The notes under the pieces are model-generated. The model was given only the letters and a program-made list of their open reading frames with translations, did no database searches and was not told the origin of the DNA. Source: Gordonia sihwensis NBRC 108236 (GTDB taxonomy: Bacteria; Actinomycetota; Actinomycetes; Mycobacteriales; Mycobacteriaceae). Taken from it: DNA of 64,000 nucleotides. Location: positions 124,001 to 188,000 of the forward strand of contig NZ_BANU01000010.1 in assembly GCF_000333035.1 (NCBI RefSeq). The letters are read 5' to 3'. Positions 50,599 to 60,790 of this stretch are shown here, piece by piece; positions within the stretch are counted from its first letter, which is position 1, and the number at the start of each line of letters is the position of its first letter. The position numbers and the translations under genes were made by a program.

Positions 50599-51351
50599 AT
50601 GACCGAGTACCGGATCGACGACCTCGCTCGCATATCCGGGGTCACCACCCGCAACATCCGCGGCTATCAAGAGCACGGCCTCCTGCCGCGTCCGGTGCGT
50701 CGAGGCAGGGTGGCGATCTACACGGAGAAGCACCTGAGCAGACTCCGCGCGATCGACAAACTGCTGCGTAACGGGTTCACGCTCAAGCACATCGCGACCT
50801 TCCTGACGAATCCGCGGGCACTCGTCGGCGAGGCTCTGGAGCTGACCGAGATCCTCGACGAGCCGTGGGCGAGTACGGAACGGACCGTGTTCGACCGCCC
50901 GGCGCTCGAGCGTCTGTTCGGAACCGTCGACGACGCAGACGTGCAGGCGTTGCTCGGCGCGGGCCTGCTGGAGGAGACTGCCGACGGCGCGGCCTATGAG
51001 ACCGGAGATCCTCGGAGCCTCCGCAATCTCGCGCGGCTGGTCGAACAGGGAATGCGACTGACGGTGCTGGCCGACGTGCACCGTCGGTTCGCCGAGAAGG
51101 TCGCCGAGGCCGCCGAGATCCTGATGGTCTCCGCACGGGAAGAGGTGGACCGCAGGCGCGGCCCGGGATGGGTGCCTGCCGACCAGGACGAGGCGTCCTG
51201 GGCGGCCTCACTGCTGGGGACGATGCGTGCGGTCGGTACGCAGAATGCACACGCCACCCTCGACCGGTGCCTCGACGGAGCGCTCGACCACGAACTCAGA
51301 GTCCATCAGCACGCGGCCGGGGAACGCGAGTCTCAGTCGTCGAGCCACTGA
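50599..51351 (+). CDS. MerR family transcriptional regulator
   Basis: 250 residues from ATG 50599. The N-terminal winged helix-turn-helix is YRIDDLARISGVTTRNIRGYQEHGLLPRPVRRGRVAIYTEKHLSRL; the following helices (about 75-250) form an unusual large effector domain without the cysteines of metal-sensing members. It lies 9 bases after the monooxygenase and is likely the local regulator of the SDR-ferritin/monooxygenase operon, perhaps sensing its substrate. The 3' end overlaps the convergent PPOX gene by 19 bases. Confidence 0.86.
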   Translation: MTEYRIDDLARISGVTTRNIRGYQEHGLLPRPVRRGRVAIYTEKHLSRLRAIDKLLRNGFTLKHIATFLTNPRALVGEALELTEILDEPWASTERTVFDRPALERLFGTVDDADVQALLGAGLLEETADGAAYETGDPRSLRNLARLVEQGMRLTVLADVHRRFAEKVAEAAEILMVSAREEVDRRRGPGWVPADQDEASWAASLLGTMRAVGTQNAHATLDRCLDGALDHELRVHQHAAGERESQSSSH

Positions 51352-51833
51352 GCCGTCGACCCCGCCACGGGCATCGACGGGAGGTTCAGCTTCCGGTGAT
51401 CCCACGAGCGGATCCTTGACGGCACCAGGCGCACCGCGACCCTCTTGTTCATCATCGCTTCGACGGCGGGCTGGAGGTCGTCGCTGTACGGCCCGGTGTA
51501 CCGCTCCCACACGCTGATGCCGACCTTGAGGCAGCTCTCGGCGTCGTCGTAGACCTCGACCGTGCCTTCGATGCTGACGCCGCGCAGAGTGTCGTAGGTG
51601 TCGCCGTCCTCGATCAGGACCGTCGCGTGCGGGTCGCGGCGGAGATTGACCACCTTCTGCGACTTCGCCTTGGTCTCGAACCAGATCTCGCCGTCGATCA
51701 CGCCGTACCACATGGCGGTGAGGTGGATCGCGTCCTTGCCGTGCGTTCCGAGAGTGGCGACCCGGTGGCGGTTGATGAATTCCTCGATCTCGTCGTCGCT
51801 CATGACGATCGCCGCGCGTTGGTTGATTCCCAT
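51333..51833 (-). CDS. Pyridoxamine 5'-phosphate oxidase-fold protein (Rv2991-like)
   Basis: 166 residues from ATG 51831-51833. Split-barrel flavin/F420-binding fold: [66 protein letters not shown]. Similar actinobacterial proteins bind F420, FMN or haem breakdown products; the cofactor cannot be decided from sequence. A homologue stands between the tRNA-Glu/gltX region and the IclR gene in M. tuberculosis too, so it marks the return to shared synteny after the inserted operon. Confidence 0.84.
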   Translation of the reverse strand: MGINQRAAIVMSDDEIEEFINRHRVATLGTHGKDAIHLTAMWYGVIDGEIWFETKAKSQKVVNLRRDPHATVLIEDGDTYDTLRGVSIEGTVEVYDDAESCLKVGISVWERYTGPYSDDLQPAVEAMMNKRVAVRLVPSRIRSWDHRKLNLPSMPVAGSTAQWLDD

Positions 51834-51876
51834 GATCCGACGTTATCGTCTCGCCCGTCGGGCTGCCGCGGTCGAC

Positions 51877-52596
51877 TCAGATCTGTGCCGGTGTCTTGAG
51901 TTTCGCGCTGATGGCGTCGGCGGCCGCCACCAGATCGGTGGCCAGCCGGTCGCCGGGACGGCGGCCCATCCGGTCGACGGGTCCGGACACCGACACCGCG
52001 GCCACGACGGCGCCGGAGGCGTCGCGCACGGGTGCGGAGATGCTCGCCACGCCCGCAGCGCGTTCGGCGACGCTCTGCGCCCATCCTCGCCTGCGGATCT
52101 CGGCGAGCGTCCGCTCGGAGTAGACGGCGTCGGCGAGGAGACTGCGGAGAGTGTCGGGATCGGACCAGGCGGCGAGCACCTTGGCCGCCGAGCCCGCGGA
52201 CATCGGCAGCCGCGTGCCCTCCGGAACGGTGTCGCGCAGACCGGTCGGCGGCTCCACGGCCGCGATGCAGACGCGATCGGCGCCCTCTCGGCGATAGAGC
52301 TGCACCGACTCGCCGGTGGACTCCTGCAGGCGGGGGAGCACCATCAGGGCGGCTTCGCGGACGGTATCGCGGGCGGTCGCGGCGAGCCTGCCGAGAGTGG
52401 GACCGGGAATCCACCGGCCGCTGTCGTCGCGCGCGACCAACTGGTGCACTTCGAGCCCGACGGCCAGCCGGTGGGCGGTGGCCCGGGGCAGCCCGGTCGC
52501 GTCGCACAGCTCGCCCAAGTTGCACGGCTGCTCCGACACCGTGTGCAGAATCATCACGGATTTGTCCAGCACGCCGATTCCGCTATCCTTTCCCAT
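51877..52596 (-). CDS. IclR family regulator of leucine genes (NdgR/LtbR-like)
   Basis: 239 residues. The N-terminal winged helix ([45 protein letters not shown]) is followed by the IclR effector domain (about 80-239). It is divergent from leuC, the classical place of LtbR in corynebacteria and NdgR in Streptomyces, which control leuCD and other amino acid genes. Its ATG at 52596 lies 7 bases from a TAATAT hexamer on its strand, and that hexamer is inside a perfect dyad (52598-52615), so autoregulation of a nearly leaderless transcript is likely. Confidence 0.88.
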   Translation of the reverse strand: MGKDSGIGVLDKSVMILHTVSEQPCNLGELCDATGLPRATAHRLAVGLEVHQLVARDDSGRWIPGPTLGRLAATARDTVREAALMVLPRLQESTGESVQLYRREGADRVCIAAVEPPTGLRDTVPEGTRLPMSAGSAAKVLAAWSDPDTLRSLLADAVYSERTLAEIRRRGWAQSVAERAAGVASISAPVRDASGAVVAAVSVSGPVDRMGRRPGDRLATDLVAAADAISAKLKTPAQI

Positions 52597-52597
52597 A

Positions 52598-52615
52598 GGA
52601 CGATATTAACCGTCC
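52598..52615. promoter_or_regulatory. Candidate IclR-family operator between iclR and leuC
   Basis: The 18-base dyad GGACGATATTAACCGTCC has perfect 5-base arms around an AT-rich centre and overlaps the apparent -10 (TAATAT on the minus strand) of the iclR gene. It is placed 117 bases before leuC. It could serve the divergent leuCD promoter as well. Seen directly as a repeat; the binding protein is inferred. Confidence 0.5.
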
Positions 52616-52731
52616 AAATACTGAGATTGAAAGTCGAGGGGCGCAGGCCCGGCCGAGGTGGTCCACAGCCCGGACCTCTCGGTCGCGTCTCCCGACTCGA
52701 AGCGGAACTACTAGAAGATGCGAGTGAGCTC

Positions 52732-54168
52732 ATGACGCAGAGCGCCGGAAATCCGCGCACGCTGGCCGAGAAGGTCTGGGACGACCACGTCGTCGTTCCG
52801 GGAGAGGCCGATGCGAGCGGCAACACCAACCCCGACCTGATCTACATCGACCTGCACCTCGTGCACGAGGTGACCAGTCCGCAGGCCTTCGACGGCCTCC
52901 GGATGGCCGGCCGGAAGCTGCGTCGACCGGACCTCACCATCGCCACCGAGGACCACAACGTCCCGACCGTCGACATCTTCAGCCCGATCGCCGATCAGGT
53001 CTCGGCCCTGCAGGTGGAGACGCTGCGTAAGAATTGCGAGGAGTTCGGCGTCCGCCTCTACCCGATGGGCGACGCGGAACAGGGCATCGTGCACGTCGTC
53101 GGTCCCCAGCTGGGACTGACCCAGCCCGGCATGACCGTCGTCTGCGGCGACAGCCACACCTCCACTCACGGCGCCTTCGGCGCGCTGGCGATGGGGATCG
53201 GCACCTCCGAGGTGGAGCATGTGATGGCCACCCAGACGCTGTCGCTGCGGCCGTTCAAGACGATGGCGATCACCGTCGACGGCGAACTGCCGCCCGGCGT
53301 CACGAGCAAGGATCTGATCCTGGCCGTGATCGCGGAGATCGGCACCGGCGGGGGACAGGGACACGTGCTGGAGTACCGCGGTCCGGCGATCGAGAAGCTC
53401 TCGATGGAGGCCCGGATGACGATCTGCAACATGTCGATCGAGGCGGGTGCCCGGGCCGGCATGATCGCGCCGGACGAGGTGACCTACGAGTTCCTCAAGG
53501 GCCGTCCGCATGCACCGACCGGCGACGACTGGGATGCGGCCGTGGAGTACTGGAACTCGCTGCGGACCGACGAGGGTGCGGTCTTCGACCGCGAGGTCCA
53601 CATCGACGCCTCCGCCCTGACGCCCTTCGTCACCTGGGGTACCAACCCCGGCCAGGGTCTGCCGTTGGGGGCGAACGTGCCGGATCCGGCCGACATCACC
53701 GACGAGACCGAGGCGCAGGCGGCCGCTCGGGCGCTCGAGTACATGGACTTGACGCCCGGCATGCCGCTGCGCGAAGTCAAGGTCGACACCGTCTTCGTCG
53801 GCTCCTGCACCAACGGACGCATCGAAGATCTGCGGGCGGTCGCGGAGGTCCTCAAGGGCCGCAAGGTGGCCGACGGAATGCGGATGCTGGTGGTGCCCGG
53901 TTCCATGAAGGTCCGTGCGCAGGCCGACGCGGAGGGACTCGGCGAGATCTTCGAGGCAGCCGGCGCCGAATGGCGGATGGCGGGTTGCTCGATGTGCCTG
54001 GGAATGAACCCGGACCAGCTCTCGCCGGGCGAACGCTGCGCGTCGACGTCGAACCGCAACTTCGAGGGTCGCCAGGGCAAGGGCGGCCGCACGCATCTGG
54101 TGTCGCCGGCCGTCGCCGCCGCGACCGCCGTGCGCGGCACGCTCGCCGCCCCCGCCGATCTGGACTGA
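52732..54168 (+). CDS. leuC: 3-isopropylmalate dehydratase large subunit
   Basis: 478 residues from ATG 52732; the frame is open over 1 kb upstream but that overlaps iclR and is shadow, and mycobacterial LeuC begins at the equivalent of [12 protein letters not shown]. An aconitase-family enzyme that isomerises 2- to 3-isopropylmalate with LeuD. The [4Fe-4S] ligands are C359 in GSCTNGR, and C419 and C422 in [19 protein letters not shown] and [26 protein letters not shown] are signatures. leuD follows after 37 bases. Confidence 0.96.
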   Translation: MTQSAGNPRTLAEKVWDDHVVVPGEADASGNTNPDLIYIDLHLVHEVTSPQAFDGLRMAGRKLRRPDLTIATEDHNVPTVDIFSPIADQVSALQVETLRKNCEEFGVRLYPMGDAEQGIVHVVGPQLGLTQPGMTVVCGDSHTSTHGAFGALAMGIGTSEVEHVMATQTLSLRPFKTMAITVDGELPPGVTSKDLILAVIAEIGTGGGQGHVLEYRGPAIEKLSMEARMTICNMSIEAGARAGMIAPDEVTYEFLKGRPHAPTGDDWDAAVEYWNSLRTDEGAVFDREVHIDASALTPFVTWGTNPGQGLPLGANVPDPADITDETEAQAAARALEYMDLTPGMPLREVKVDTVFVGSCTNGRIEDLRAVAEVLKGRKVADGMRMLVVPGSMKVRAQADAEGLGEIFEAAGAEWRMAGCSMCLGMNPDQLSPGERCASTSNRNFEGRQGKGGRTHLVSPAVAAATAVRGTLAAPADLD

Positions 54169-54205
54169 CCGAGCCTCTCCAAGGCCTGACTAGGAGTCAA
54201 ACACG

Positions 54206-54796
54206 ATGGAACCGTTCATCACCCACACCGGTGTCGGAGTTCCGTTGCAGCGCAGCAACGTCGACACCGATCAGATCATCCCCGCCGTCTACCTCAAGCG
54301 CGTCACACGCACCGGATTCGAGGACGGCCTGTTCGCCGGATGGCGAGGCGACCCCGACTTCATTCTCAACAACGAGCCCTGGAGCAAGGGGTCGGTGCTC
54401 GTCGCCGGACCGGATTTCGGCACCGGCTCCTCGCGTGAGCACGCCGTCTGGGCACTCATGGACTTCGGCTTCCGCGTCGTCATCTCGTCGCGCTTCGCCG
54501 ATATCTTCCGCGGCAATTCCGGCAAGGCCGGGCTGGTGGCCGCACAGGTGGCCCAGTCCGACGTCGAGCTGCTGTGGAAGCGGCTCGAGGCCGAGCCGGG
54601 ACTGGAGCTGACGGTCAGTCTGGAGGACAAGACCGTCACCGCGGGCGATCTCGTGGTGCCGCTGCAGATCGACGATTACACGCGCTGGCGCCTGATGGAG
54701 GGACTCGACGACATCGGGCTGACCCTCCGCCAGACGGATGCGATCGCTGAGTACGAGTCGCGGCGTCCGTCGTTCAAGCCGACCACCCTGCCCTGA
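54206..54796 (+). CDS. leuD: 3-isopropylmalate dehydratase small subunit
   Basis: 196 residues, AGGAG about 10 bases before ATG 54206. The swivel domain of the isomerase: [14 protein letters not shown], the substrate-contacting [17 protein letters not shown] and [17 protein letters not shown]. Standard length for the bacterial LeuD. It ends the leuCD operon; a strong hairpin follows. Confidence 0.96.
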   Translation: MEPFITHTGVGVPLQRSNVDTDQIIPAVYLKRVTRTGFEDGLFAGWRGDPDFILNNEPWSKGSVLVAGPDFGTGSSREHAVWALMDFGFRVVISSRFADIFRGNSGKAGLVAAQVAQSDVELLWKRLEAEPGLELTVSLEDKTVTAGDLVVPLQIDDYTRWRLMEGLDDIGLTLRQTDAIAEYESRRPSFKPTTLP

Positions 54797-54815
54797 CCTG
54801 CGATCGCGGGCGCTG

Positions 54816-54859
54816 AAGCCTCACGGCGAGAATCGATTTCGACGCTCGCCGTGAGGCTT
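54816..54859 (+). terminator. Terminator of leuCD
   Basis: Perfect 15-base arms AAGCCTCACGGCGAG (54816-54830) and CTCGCCGTGAGGCTT (54845-54859), loop of 14, 20 bases after the leuD stop. The following 120 bases up to hupB are relatively AT-rich and must hold its promoter. Confidence 0.87.
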
Positions 54860-54979
54860 GCGTTCTGCGGCCGAACTTCTCATGTGAATTTGCGCTGGTT
54901 GGCTTATTTTGCGCCACGATCCGTTTACCGTGTGGATTAGCTGGCACGCCCGGCCAGTGTGAATCCTGCGGAGGTACGG

Positions 54980-55726
54980 ATGAACAAGGCAGAACTCATC
55001 GAGGAACTCACCAAAAGACTCGATGCGGACAGGAAGACAGCCACCAACTTCGTCGAGCAGGCGATCGACACCATCGTTCGCGCCGTGAACAAGGGTGAGA
55101 GCGTCACGATCACCGGTTTCGGCGTCTTCGAGAAGCGCCGTCGTGCAGCACGCGTGGCACGCAATCCCCGCACCGGAGAAACGGTGAAGGTGAAGGCCAC
55201 GTCGATCCCGGCCTTCCGGCCGGGTGCTCAGTTCAAGGCGATCGTCTCCGGCAAGCAGAAGCTCAAGTCGGGGCAGCCCGCGGTGAAGCGCGCGTCGGCG
55301 ACACCGGCCGCCGGTTCCGGAACCGCCAAGAAGGCCGCACCGGCTAAGTCCACCGCTGCGGCGAAGAAGACCACCGCGGCGAAGAAGACGACGGCCAAGA
55401 AGACGACGGCCACGAAGACGACGGCCACGAAGACCACGGCCGCGAAGAAGACGGCCGCCACGAAGAAGACGGCTCCGGCGAAGAAGACCGCCGCCGCGAA
55501 GAAGGCGCCCGCGAAGAAGACCGCGGCCAAGAAGACGGCTCCGGCGAAGACCGCCGGCGCGGGTGCGACGGCCACGAGCGCCGCGGCCGAGAAGACGGCA
55601 CCGGCGAAGAAGGCGACAGCCAAGAAGACCTCTGCTGCCAAGAAGACGACGGCGGCCAAGAAGTCCGCTCCGGCGAAGAAGGCCGCCGCCAAGAAGTCCG
55701 CACCGACGAAGGGCGCCGACGACTGA
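54980..55726 (+). CDS. hupB: DNA-binding protein HU with lysine-rich C-terminal tail (HupB)
   Basis: 248 residues from ATG 54980 with a strong GGAGG 5 bases upstream; an in-frame start at 54959 is less likely. Residues 1-90 are the HU fold ([19 protein letters not shown]...[28 protein letters not shown]). From about residue 100 on, it is a histone H1-like tail of KKTAA, PAKK and TKKT repeats, basic and disordered. Nucleoid compaction and iron/stress roles are known for mycobacterial HupB. The tail is encoded by short tandem DNA repeats and so is prone to length change. Position between leuD and mutT1 matches Rv2986c. Confidence 0.94.
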   Translation: MNKAELIEELTKRLDADRKTATNFVEQAIDTIVRAVNKGESVTITGFGVFEKRRRAARVARNPRTGETVKVKATSIPAFRPGAQFKAIVSGKQKLKSGQPAVKRASATPAAGSGTAKKAAPAKSTAAAKKTTAAKKTTAKKTTATKTTATKTTAAKKTAATKKTAPAKKTAAAKKAPAKKTAAKKTAPAKTAGAGATATSAAAEKTAPAKKATAKKTSAAKKTTAAKKSAPAKKAAAKKSAPTKGADD

Positions 55727-55755
55727 CCGAATCCACCTGCCGCCAAAGGGTATTG

Positions 55756-55802
55756 CGCACTTCGGCCCCTGTCCGCACGATGTGGACGGGGGCCGAAGTG
55801 CG
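55756..55802. terminator. Bidirectional terminator between hupB and mutT1
   Basis: 19-base arms CGCACTTCGGCCCCTGTCC (55756-55774) and its complement (55784-55802) with a single G-T pair and a 9-base loop, between convergent genes. Confidence 0.88.
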
Positions 55803-55811
55803 TCCGGTGTG

Positions 55812-56717
55812 TCAGTCGGCGAGCGGACTCGGGATGTGATCGGCGGCGACGAGATCGCCGTCGCGCGTGGTCAGCACCCATACGCTGCCCTTGCGGTTGT
55901 CCGCTTCGGGCAACTCAACACCGTCGGCCTCGGCCCACCGGTGCAGCAACGGTGCGATGACTCCGCCCTGACTGCACACCGCGTGCACCGACCCGGTCTT
56001 GCTCGCCAGTCGTCGAATCCTGCGGTAGGCCTCGTCCGGAGCCGCCTCGAAGGACTCCTCCGACAGTGCGGGTTCCAGCTTCACCTCGGTGCGCAGCGAT
56101 TCGGCCAGCGGCGCGAGAGTGTCGACGCACCGTGTCCGGTCGGCGGCGTGCAGGCGGTGCGCGCCGAAGAGGGGGAGCAGCTCACGGATCGCCGCGGCCT
56201 GGGCCACCCCGCACGTGTCGAGCGGCCGCAGGCGATCGTCGCCGGTAAAGTCCCTGCGGCTCCCCGCCGACGCATGCCGGAGAACGATCAGTGTATGCAG
56301 CTCTCGCACCGGCCGGGAGGCGAAGGTGTGCAGCACATCGCGATCGGCGTCGTAGCTGACCGCGTCGATCGCGTCGGCCACCGGAAGCCACTTCAGATCG
56401 TCGCATTCGCGGTTGGCGTGGAACCCTCCGCCGACGGCCTCCACCGCCCAATAGGAGACCCGTTTCGGCACCCCCGAGGCCAGACGGTAGCCGACAGTGC
56501 GCAGCCGGTGTCCCAACCGCACCTCGTAGCCGGTCTCTTCGACGAGTTCCCGCGCGGCCGTCACCGGCAGGATCTCGCCGCGTTCGGCCTTTCCCTTGGG
56601 CAGCGACCAGTCGTCGTAGCGCCGCCGGTGAACCAGCGCCACCTTCACGCCGGCCGACTTGCTCGGCTTCCAGAGGACGCCGCCTCCGGCCCACACGGTA
56701 CGGGTCGGCCGGCTCAT
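55812..56717 (-). CDS. mutT1: Nudix hydrolase with histidine-phosphatase domain (MutT1)
   Basis: 301 residues in two domains. Residues 1-130 are a Nudix hydrolase with a complete box, [23 protein letters not shown] (G-x5-E-x7-REUxEExGU). Residues ~140-301 are a histidine phosphatase ([27 protein letters not shown]). Mycobacterial MutT1 of this layout degrades 8-oxo-dGTP and related nucleotides, the second domain removing a phosphate. The RHG motif here is RHAS, normal for this group. It overlaps the ppk stop by one base (TGATG), so it is coupled to polyphosphate kinase. Confidence 0.93.
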   Translation of the reverse strand: MSRPTRTVWAGGGVLWKPSKSAGVKVALVHRRRYDDWSLPKGKAERGEILPVTAARELVEETGYEVRLGHRLRTVGYRLASGVPKRVSYWAVEAVGGGFHANRECDDLKWLPVADAIDAVSYDADRDVLHTFASRPVRELHTLIVLRHASAGSRRDFTGDDRLRPLDTCGVAQAAAIRELLPLFGAHRLHAADRTRCVDTLAPLAESLRTEVKLEPALSEESFEAAPDEAYRRIRRLASKTGSVHAVCSQGGVIAPLLHRWAEADGVELPEADNRKGSVWVLTTRDGDLVAADHIPSPLAD

Positions 56718-58900
56718 CAGGATCCAGTCGGGTCGGCGTGGTGGCGTTGACGGGTCATCATCTGTCGCTGGTGGTCGCGGACCTGCTCACCGGCCGCCGG
56801 CTGGGCCCGCCAGGTGCCGTCCGGCTGCAGTTCCCAGCAGCGGGTCCGGGGATCGAGCGCCGACTCGAAGATGTCCTCCAGATCGGCGGCCAGCCTGCGG
56901 TCACGGACCTGCACCATCACCTCGACACGTCGATCGAGGTTGCGGTGCATCATGTCGGCGCTGCCGATCCAGTACTCGTTCTGGGCACCGAACTGCAGGA
57001 TCCGTGAATGCTCCAGGAACTCGCCGAGAATCGACCGGACGACGATGTTCTCGCTGAGTCCCTCCACACCCGGTCGCAGCGCGCAGATGCCCCGCACCAC
57101 CACGTCGACGCGAACGCCCGCCTGTGAGGCCCGGTACAGCGCGTCGATCACCTGCTCGTCGACCAGCGCGTTGGCCTTGAGCCGGATGAGTGCCCCCGGA
57201 TCTCCGGACCGGTGGGCCGCGATCTCGCCCTCGATCCGCTCGATGATGCCGGTGCGGATGCCGTGGGGCGCCACCAGCAGATTCCGGTACTCCTGCTTGC
57301 GCGAGTAGCCGGTGAGCGTGTTGAACAGGTCGGTGAGGTCCGAGCCGATCTCCGGTGCGGCGGTGAACAGACCGACGTCTTCGTACAGCCGTGCCGTCTT
57401 CGGGTTGTAGTTGCCCGTGCCGATGTGGCAGTAGCGGCGAAGGGTCGAGCCCTCGCGACGGATCACCAGGCAGGTCTTGCAATGCGTCTTGAGACCGACG
57501 AGCCCGTAGACGACGTGCACCCCGGCCTGTTCCAGAGTGCGCGCCCAGCGGATGTTGGCCTGTTCGTCGAACCGTGCCTTGAGTTCCACCAGCGCCACCA
57601 CCTGTTTGCCCGCGGCCGCGGCGTCGATCAGCGCGTTGACGATGGGCGAGTCGCCCGAGGTGCGGTAGAGGGTCTGCTTGATGGCCAGCACGTGCGGATC
57701 GGCGGCCGCCTGCTCGATGAATCGCTGGACGCTGGTGGAGAACGAGTCGTAGGGGTGATGCACCAGCACGTCGCCGTCGCGCAGGGTCGAGAAGATGCTC
57801 TTCGGCGTCTCCCGCTCACCGAACGCCGGGTGGGTGGCCGGCACGAACGGACGCTCCTTCAACTGCGGCCGGTCGATCCCGTAGATCTGCCAGAGACAGG
57901 TCAGATCGAGCAGTCCAGGCACTTGGATGACGTCGCCCGGGTCGACGTCCAACTCGCGGAGCAGGAGTTCGAGCATGTGCTCGGTCATGTCGTCGCCGAC
58001 CTCGAGCCGGACCGGTGAACCGAACCGCCTGCGCGCCAGTTCGCGTTCGAGCGCCTGGAGCAGGTCCTCGTCACGGTCCTCGTCGACCTCGAAGTCGGCG
58101 TTGCGCGTGACCCGGAAGACGTGGTGCTCCACGATCTCCATGCCGGGGAACAGTTCCGGCAGATTGGCCGCGATCAGATTCTCCACGGGCAGGAAGAGCG
58201 CGGTGCGCGGCCCGTCGTCGGGGCCCTGCGGCTGGACGAGACGGTCGACCCGGACGAACCGGTTGACGTTGTCGGGCACCTTCACACGCGCGAAGTGCTC
58301 GCCGCCCTCGGCGCGGTCCTTCACCGTCACCGCGAGGTTCAGGCTCAGACCCGAGATGTAGGGGAACGGATGCGCCGGATCGACGGCCAGCGGGGTCAGG
58401 ATCGGGAACAGTTCGTTGTGGAAGTGCGTCTGCATCCGCACCCGCTCGGCGGCCGTGAGATCGTCCCAGCCGATGATCTTGATGTTCTCGCCGGAGAGCG
58501 CCGGGAGCACCGAGTCACGGAAGACGCGCGCATGCCGGTCGGCGATCTTCTGGGTGCGGACAGCGATCATATGCAGTTGCTCGCGCGGGGAACGGCCGTC
58601 CGCCGAGCGCACCGAGAGGCCGGTCTCGTCGCGGCGCTTGAGGCCCGCGACGCGCACCATGAAGAACTCGTCGAGATTCGACGCGAAGATGGCCAGGAAC
58701 TTGGCGCGCTCCAGCAGCGGGCGGGAGACGTCCTCGGCCAGTGCGAGGACGCGAGAGTTGAAGTCGAGCCAGCTCAGCTCACGGTTGAAGTACCGGTCGG
58801 CGGGCAGGTCCGCCGCCTCGTCGGGATCCACGGTCTCGGCCGGCAGTGCGGCGGGCAGGGCGGTCTGGGACTCGTTCTCGATCTCTTCCGTGGCACTCAC
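56717..58900 (-). CDS. ppk: Polyphosphate kinase 1
   Basis: 727 residues from GTG 58900. It polymerises ATP gamma-phosphate into polyphosphate, reversibly. N-terminal domain with [16 protein letters not shown]; head domain; then two phospholipase D-like catalytic domains with [28 protein letters not shown], the conserved histidines in LKTHCKT and [24 protein letters not shown], and [17 protein letters not shown]. Normal actinobacterial length. Between cofC (14 bases upstream) and mutT1 (1-base overlap), in the same order as Rv2983-Rv2985. Confidence 0.95.
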   Translation of the reverse strand: MSATEEIENESQTALPAALPAETVDPDEAADLPADRYFNRELSWLDFNSRVLALAEDVSRPLLERAKFLAIFASNLDEFFMVRVAGLKRRDETGLSVRSADGRSPREQLHMIAVRTQKIADRHARVFRDSVLPALSGENIKIIGWDDLTAAERVRMQTHFHNELFPILTPLAVDPAHPFPYISGLSLNLAVTVKDRAEGGEHFARVKVPDNVNRFVRVDRLVQPQGPDDGPRTALFLPVENLIAANLPELFPGMEIVEHHVFRVTRNADFEVDEDRDEDLLQALERELARRRFGSPVRLEVGDDMTEHMLELLLRELDVDPGDVIQVPGLLDLTCLWQIYGIDRPQLKERPFVPATHPAFGERETPKSIFSTLRDGDVLVHHPYDSFSTSVQRFIEQAAADPHVLAIKQTLYRTSGDSPIVNALIDAAAAGKQVVALVELKARFDEQANIRWARTLEQAGVHVVYGLVGLKTHCKTCLVIRREGSTLRRYCHIGTGNYNPKTARLYEDVGLFTAAPEIGSDLTDLFNTLTGYSRKQEYRNLLVAPHGIRTGIIERIEGEIAAHRSGDPGALIRLKANALVDEQVIDALYRASQAGVRVDVVVRGICALRPGVEGLSENIVVRSILGEFLEHSRILQFGAQNEYWIGSADMMHRNLDRRVEVMVQVRDRRLAADLEDIFESALDPRTRCWELQPDGTWRAQPAAGEQVRDHQRQMMTRQRHHADPTGS

Positions 58901-58914
58901 GCGTCAATTGTGGA

Positions 58915-59646
58915 CTATCGGTCCGACGCTGTCCTGTCAGCCGGACGGTTTGGTTCACCGGAGTGTCGGGACGCCCGGAGTGCCGCGCCCGTGCGTCTCC
59001 CGACGCCGAGTTCGACCGCGGCGGCCAGATCCGCGGGCGTGTCGACGTCGGTGCGCAGCCGGGCCCACCGCAGCCGCCCGGGATCGAGCTCAACCGCTCC
59101 GGCCGCTCGGTGCGCCGACGCCGACCGCGCACCGAATCGCGGTTCGACGGGGTGCTGGGCGCGCACCACCAGCAGCGCCGTGCCCTCTCCGGAGCGGTCG
59201 GCGACGAAGGCGGCGGGGGCGCCTCCGGCGATGGCTGCGGCCGCCTCGTCCAGTACCTCGGCGAGCGTGAGCGCGTCGAGCGCGGCGAGGTCGGCCTGCA
59301 ACGCGGCGATCAGCGCGGCGGTCGGGGAGACGGCCGCGATCGCATGCGCCAGCGCTGCGTTCAACGGTGATCGGCGCGGCGCGGCGCCGGCCTCCTCGGG
59401 CTCGTCGAGTACCCGGACACCGTGCTCGCGGACGGCGACGTGCACGGCGGGGTCGGGAGTGACGACAGCCGCCTGCGCGACGCCCGCCTCCCGGACCGCC
59501 TCGAGCGTGTCGCCGAGCATCGCGGTCACCAGGCTCCGGCGCTGCTCGTCGGAGGGCAGGGCCCCGGCCAGCCGTGACTTCGCGTGGTCCAGCCGTTTCA
59601 CGGCCAGGACGACGGCTATCGGGAGCGGGTCGCGCATGTTCACCAT
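58915..59646 (-). CDS. 2-phospho-L-lactate/phosphoenolpyruvate guanylyltransferase (CofC/FbiD)
   Basis: 243 residues from ATG 59646 (MVNM); ATG 59637 is an alternative. GTP-binding nucleotidyltransferase start [34 protein letters not shown], followed by the metal-binding region around [17 protein letters not shown] and [13 protein letters not shown]-terminal [15 protein letters not shown]. In actinobacteria the homologue (FbiD) charges phosphoenolpyruvate to make the F420 precursor. The C terminus extends by ~25 Arg/Ser-rich residues. It is the first gene of cofC-ppk-mutT1. The motif GDLPALR normally seen is here LQADLAALD, slightly divergent. Confidence 0.83.
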   Translation of the reverse strand: MVNMRDPLPIAVVLAVKRLDHAKSRLAGALPSDEQRRSLVTAMLGDTLEAVREAGVAQAAVVTPDPAVHVAVREHGVRVLDEPEEAGAAPRRSPLNAALAHAIAAVSPTAALIAALQADLAALDALTLAEVLDEAAAAIAGGAPAAFVADRSGEGTALLVVRAQHPVEPRFGARSASAHRAAGAVELDPGRLRWARLRTDVDTPADLAAAVELGVGRRTGAALRASRHSGEPNRPADRTASDR

Positions 59647-59772
59647 GGTGCAGCACCGACGGGCCGGGCCGCTTGCCGGGCCGTCGAGCCGACCCCGGCG
59701 ATCGGCGCTGAGCCGTGGCGAGGTGGCGCTAGGGTGGACCGCAGTTACCGGTCGTGGGTGGAGGAGTCGCGA

Positions 59773-60783
59773 GTGCGTGCAGTAGTGATGGGTGCTGGGT
59801 CGTGGGGCACCGCGGTGGCGAAGGTGCTCGCCGATGCGGGCAACGAGGTGAAGATCTGGGCTCGCCGTCCGGAGCTGGTGGAGCAGATCAACACCGCCCA
59901 CGAGAATCGCGATTACCTCTCGGGTATCGCGCTGCCCGAGAGTCTGCGGGCCGTCGGCTCCGTGGAGGAGGCGCTGGCCGGCGCCGAACTGGTGGTGTGT
60001 GCGGTGCCCTCGCAGTCGTTGCGTGCCAACCTCGAGATCTGGCGACCGCATCTGCCCGCCGATGCGATCCTGCTGTCCCTCGCCAAGGGCGTCGAGACGA
60101 GTTCCGGTAAGCGGATGAGCGAAGTGATCGCCGAGGTCACCGGGTTCCCGGCTCGGCAGATCGCGGTGCTGACCGGACCCAACCTCGCGAAAGAGGTGGC
60201 GCAGGGACAGCCCGCCGCCACCGTGATCGCATGCGTCGACGAGGCCCAGGCGGTTCGTGTGCAGGAGGCGTTCGCCACCGGATACTTCCGTCCGTACACC
60301 AACGTCGACGTCGTCGGCTGCGAGATCGGCGGAGCAGCGAAGAACGTGATCGCGCTCGCGTGCGGCATGGCGTCCGGGATGGGCTTCGGCGAGAACACGC
60401 TGGCGACGATCATCACGCGCGGTCTCGCCGAGACCATTCGGCTGGGAGTGGCACTGGGCGCCGACATCACCACCCTCGCCGGTCTCGCGGGCATCGGCGA
60501 CCTCGTGGCGACGTGCTCATCGCCGCTGTCGCGCAACCGAACCTTCGGTGCCCGCCTGGGCGAGGGCGCGAGCCTGGCCGAGGCTCAGGCGGCGACCAAC
60601 GGGCAGGTGGCCGAGGGCGTCAAATCGTGCTCGTCGGTGCTGGCGCTGGCGAAGGCGCACGGGGTGGAGATGCCGCTGACCGAGGCCGTCCATCAGGTGT
60701 GCCACGAGGGCGTGTCGGTGTCGGACATGGTCAGTTCCCTGCTCGGGCGCAGCACCAAACCGGAGGTGTACGGGCGGGCCTGA
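59773..60783 (+). CDS. gpsA: Glycerol-3-phosphate dehydrogenase [NAD(P)+]
   Basis: 336 residues from GTG 59773 with GGAGGAG about 7 bases upstream; the open frame to 59584 lies over the divergent cofC gene. It reduces dihydroxyacetone phosphate to the glycerol 3-phosphate backbone of phospholipids. Rossmann motif [10 protein letters not shown] from residue 7; [11 protein letters not shown]; catalytic lysine region [19 protein letters not shown]-like [21 protein letters not shown]. In M. tuberculosis ddlA follows; here the next gene is the convergent DUF3515 gene after 7 bases. Confidence 0.95.
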   Translation: MRAVVMGAGSWGTAVAKVLADAGNEVKIWARRPELVEQINTAHENRDYLSGIALPESLRAVGSVEEALAGAELVVCAVPSQSLRANLEIWRPHLPADAILLSLAKGVETSSGKRMSEVIAEVTGFPARQIAVLTGPNLAKEVAQGQPAATVIACVDEAQAVRVQEAFATGYFRPYTNVDVVGCEIGGAAKNVIALACGMASGMGFGENTLATIITRGLAETIRLGVALGADITTLAGLAGIGDLVATCSSPLSRNRTFGARLGEGASLAEAQAATNGQVAEGVKSCSSVLALAKAHGVEMPLTEAVHQVCHEGVSVSDMVSSLLGRSTKPEVYGRA

Positions 60784-60790
60784 ACCGGCG

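Noticed and set aside
51598-52731. N-terminal extension of the leuC frame
   Set aside because: It lies antisense to the PPOX and IclR genes and is not conserved; LeuC homology starts just after ATG 52732.
52616-52731. Leucine leader peptide or T-box before leuC
   Set aside because: No run of Leu codons, no T-box specifier or terminator/antiterminator pair; only a weak GAGGT/ACCTC stem is present.
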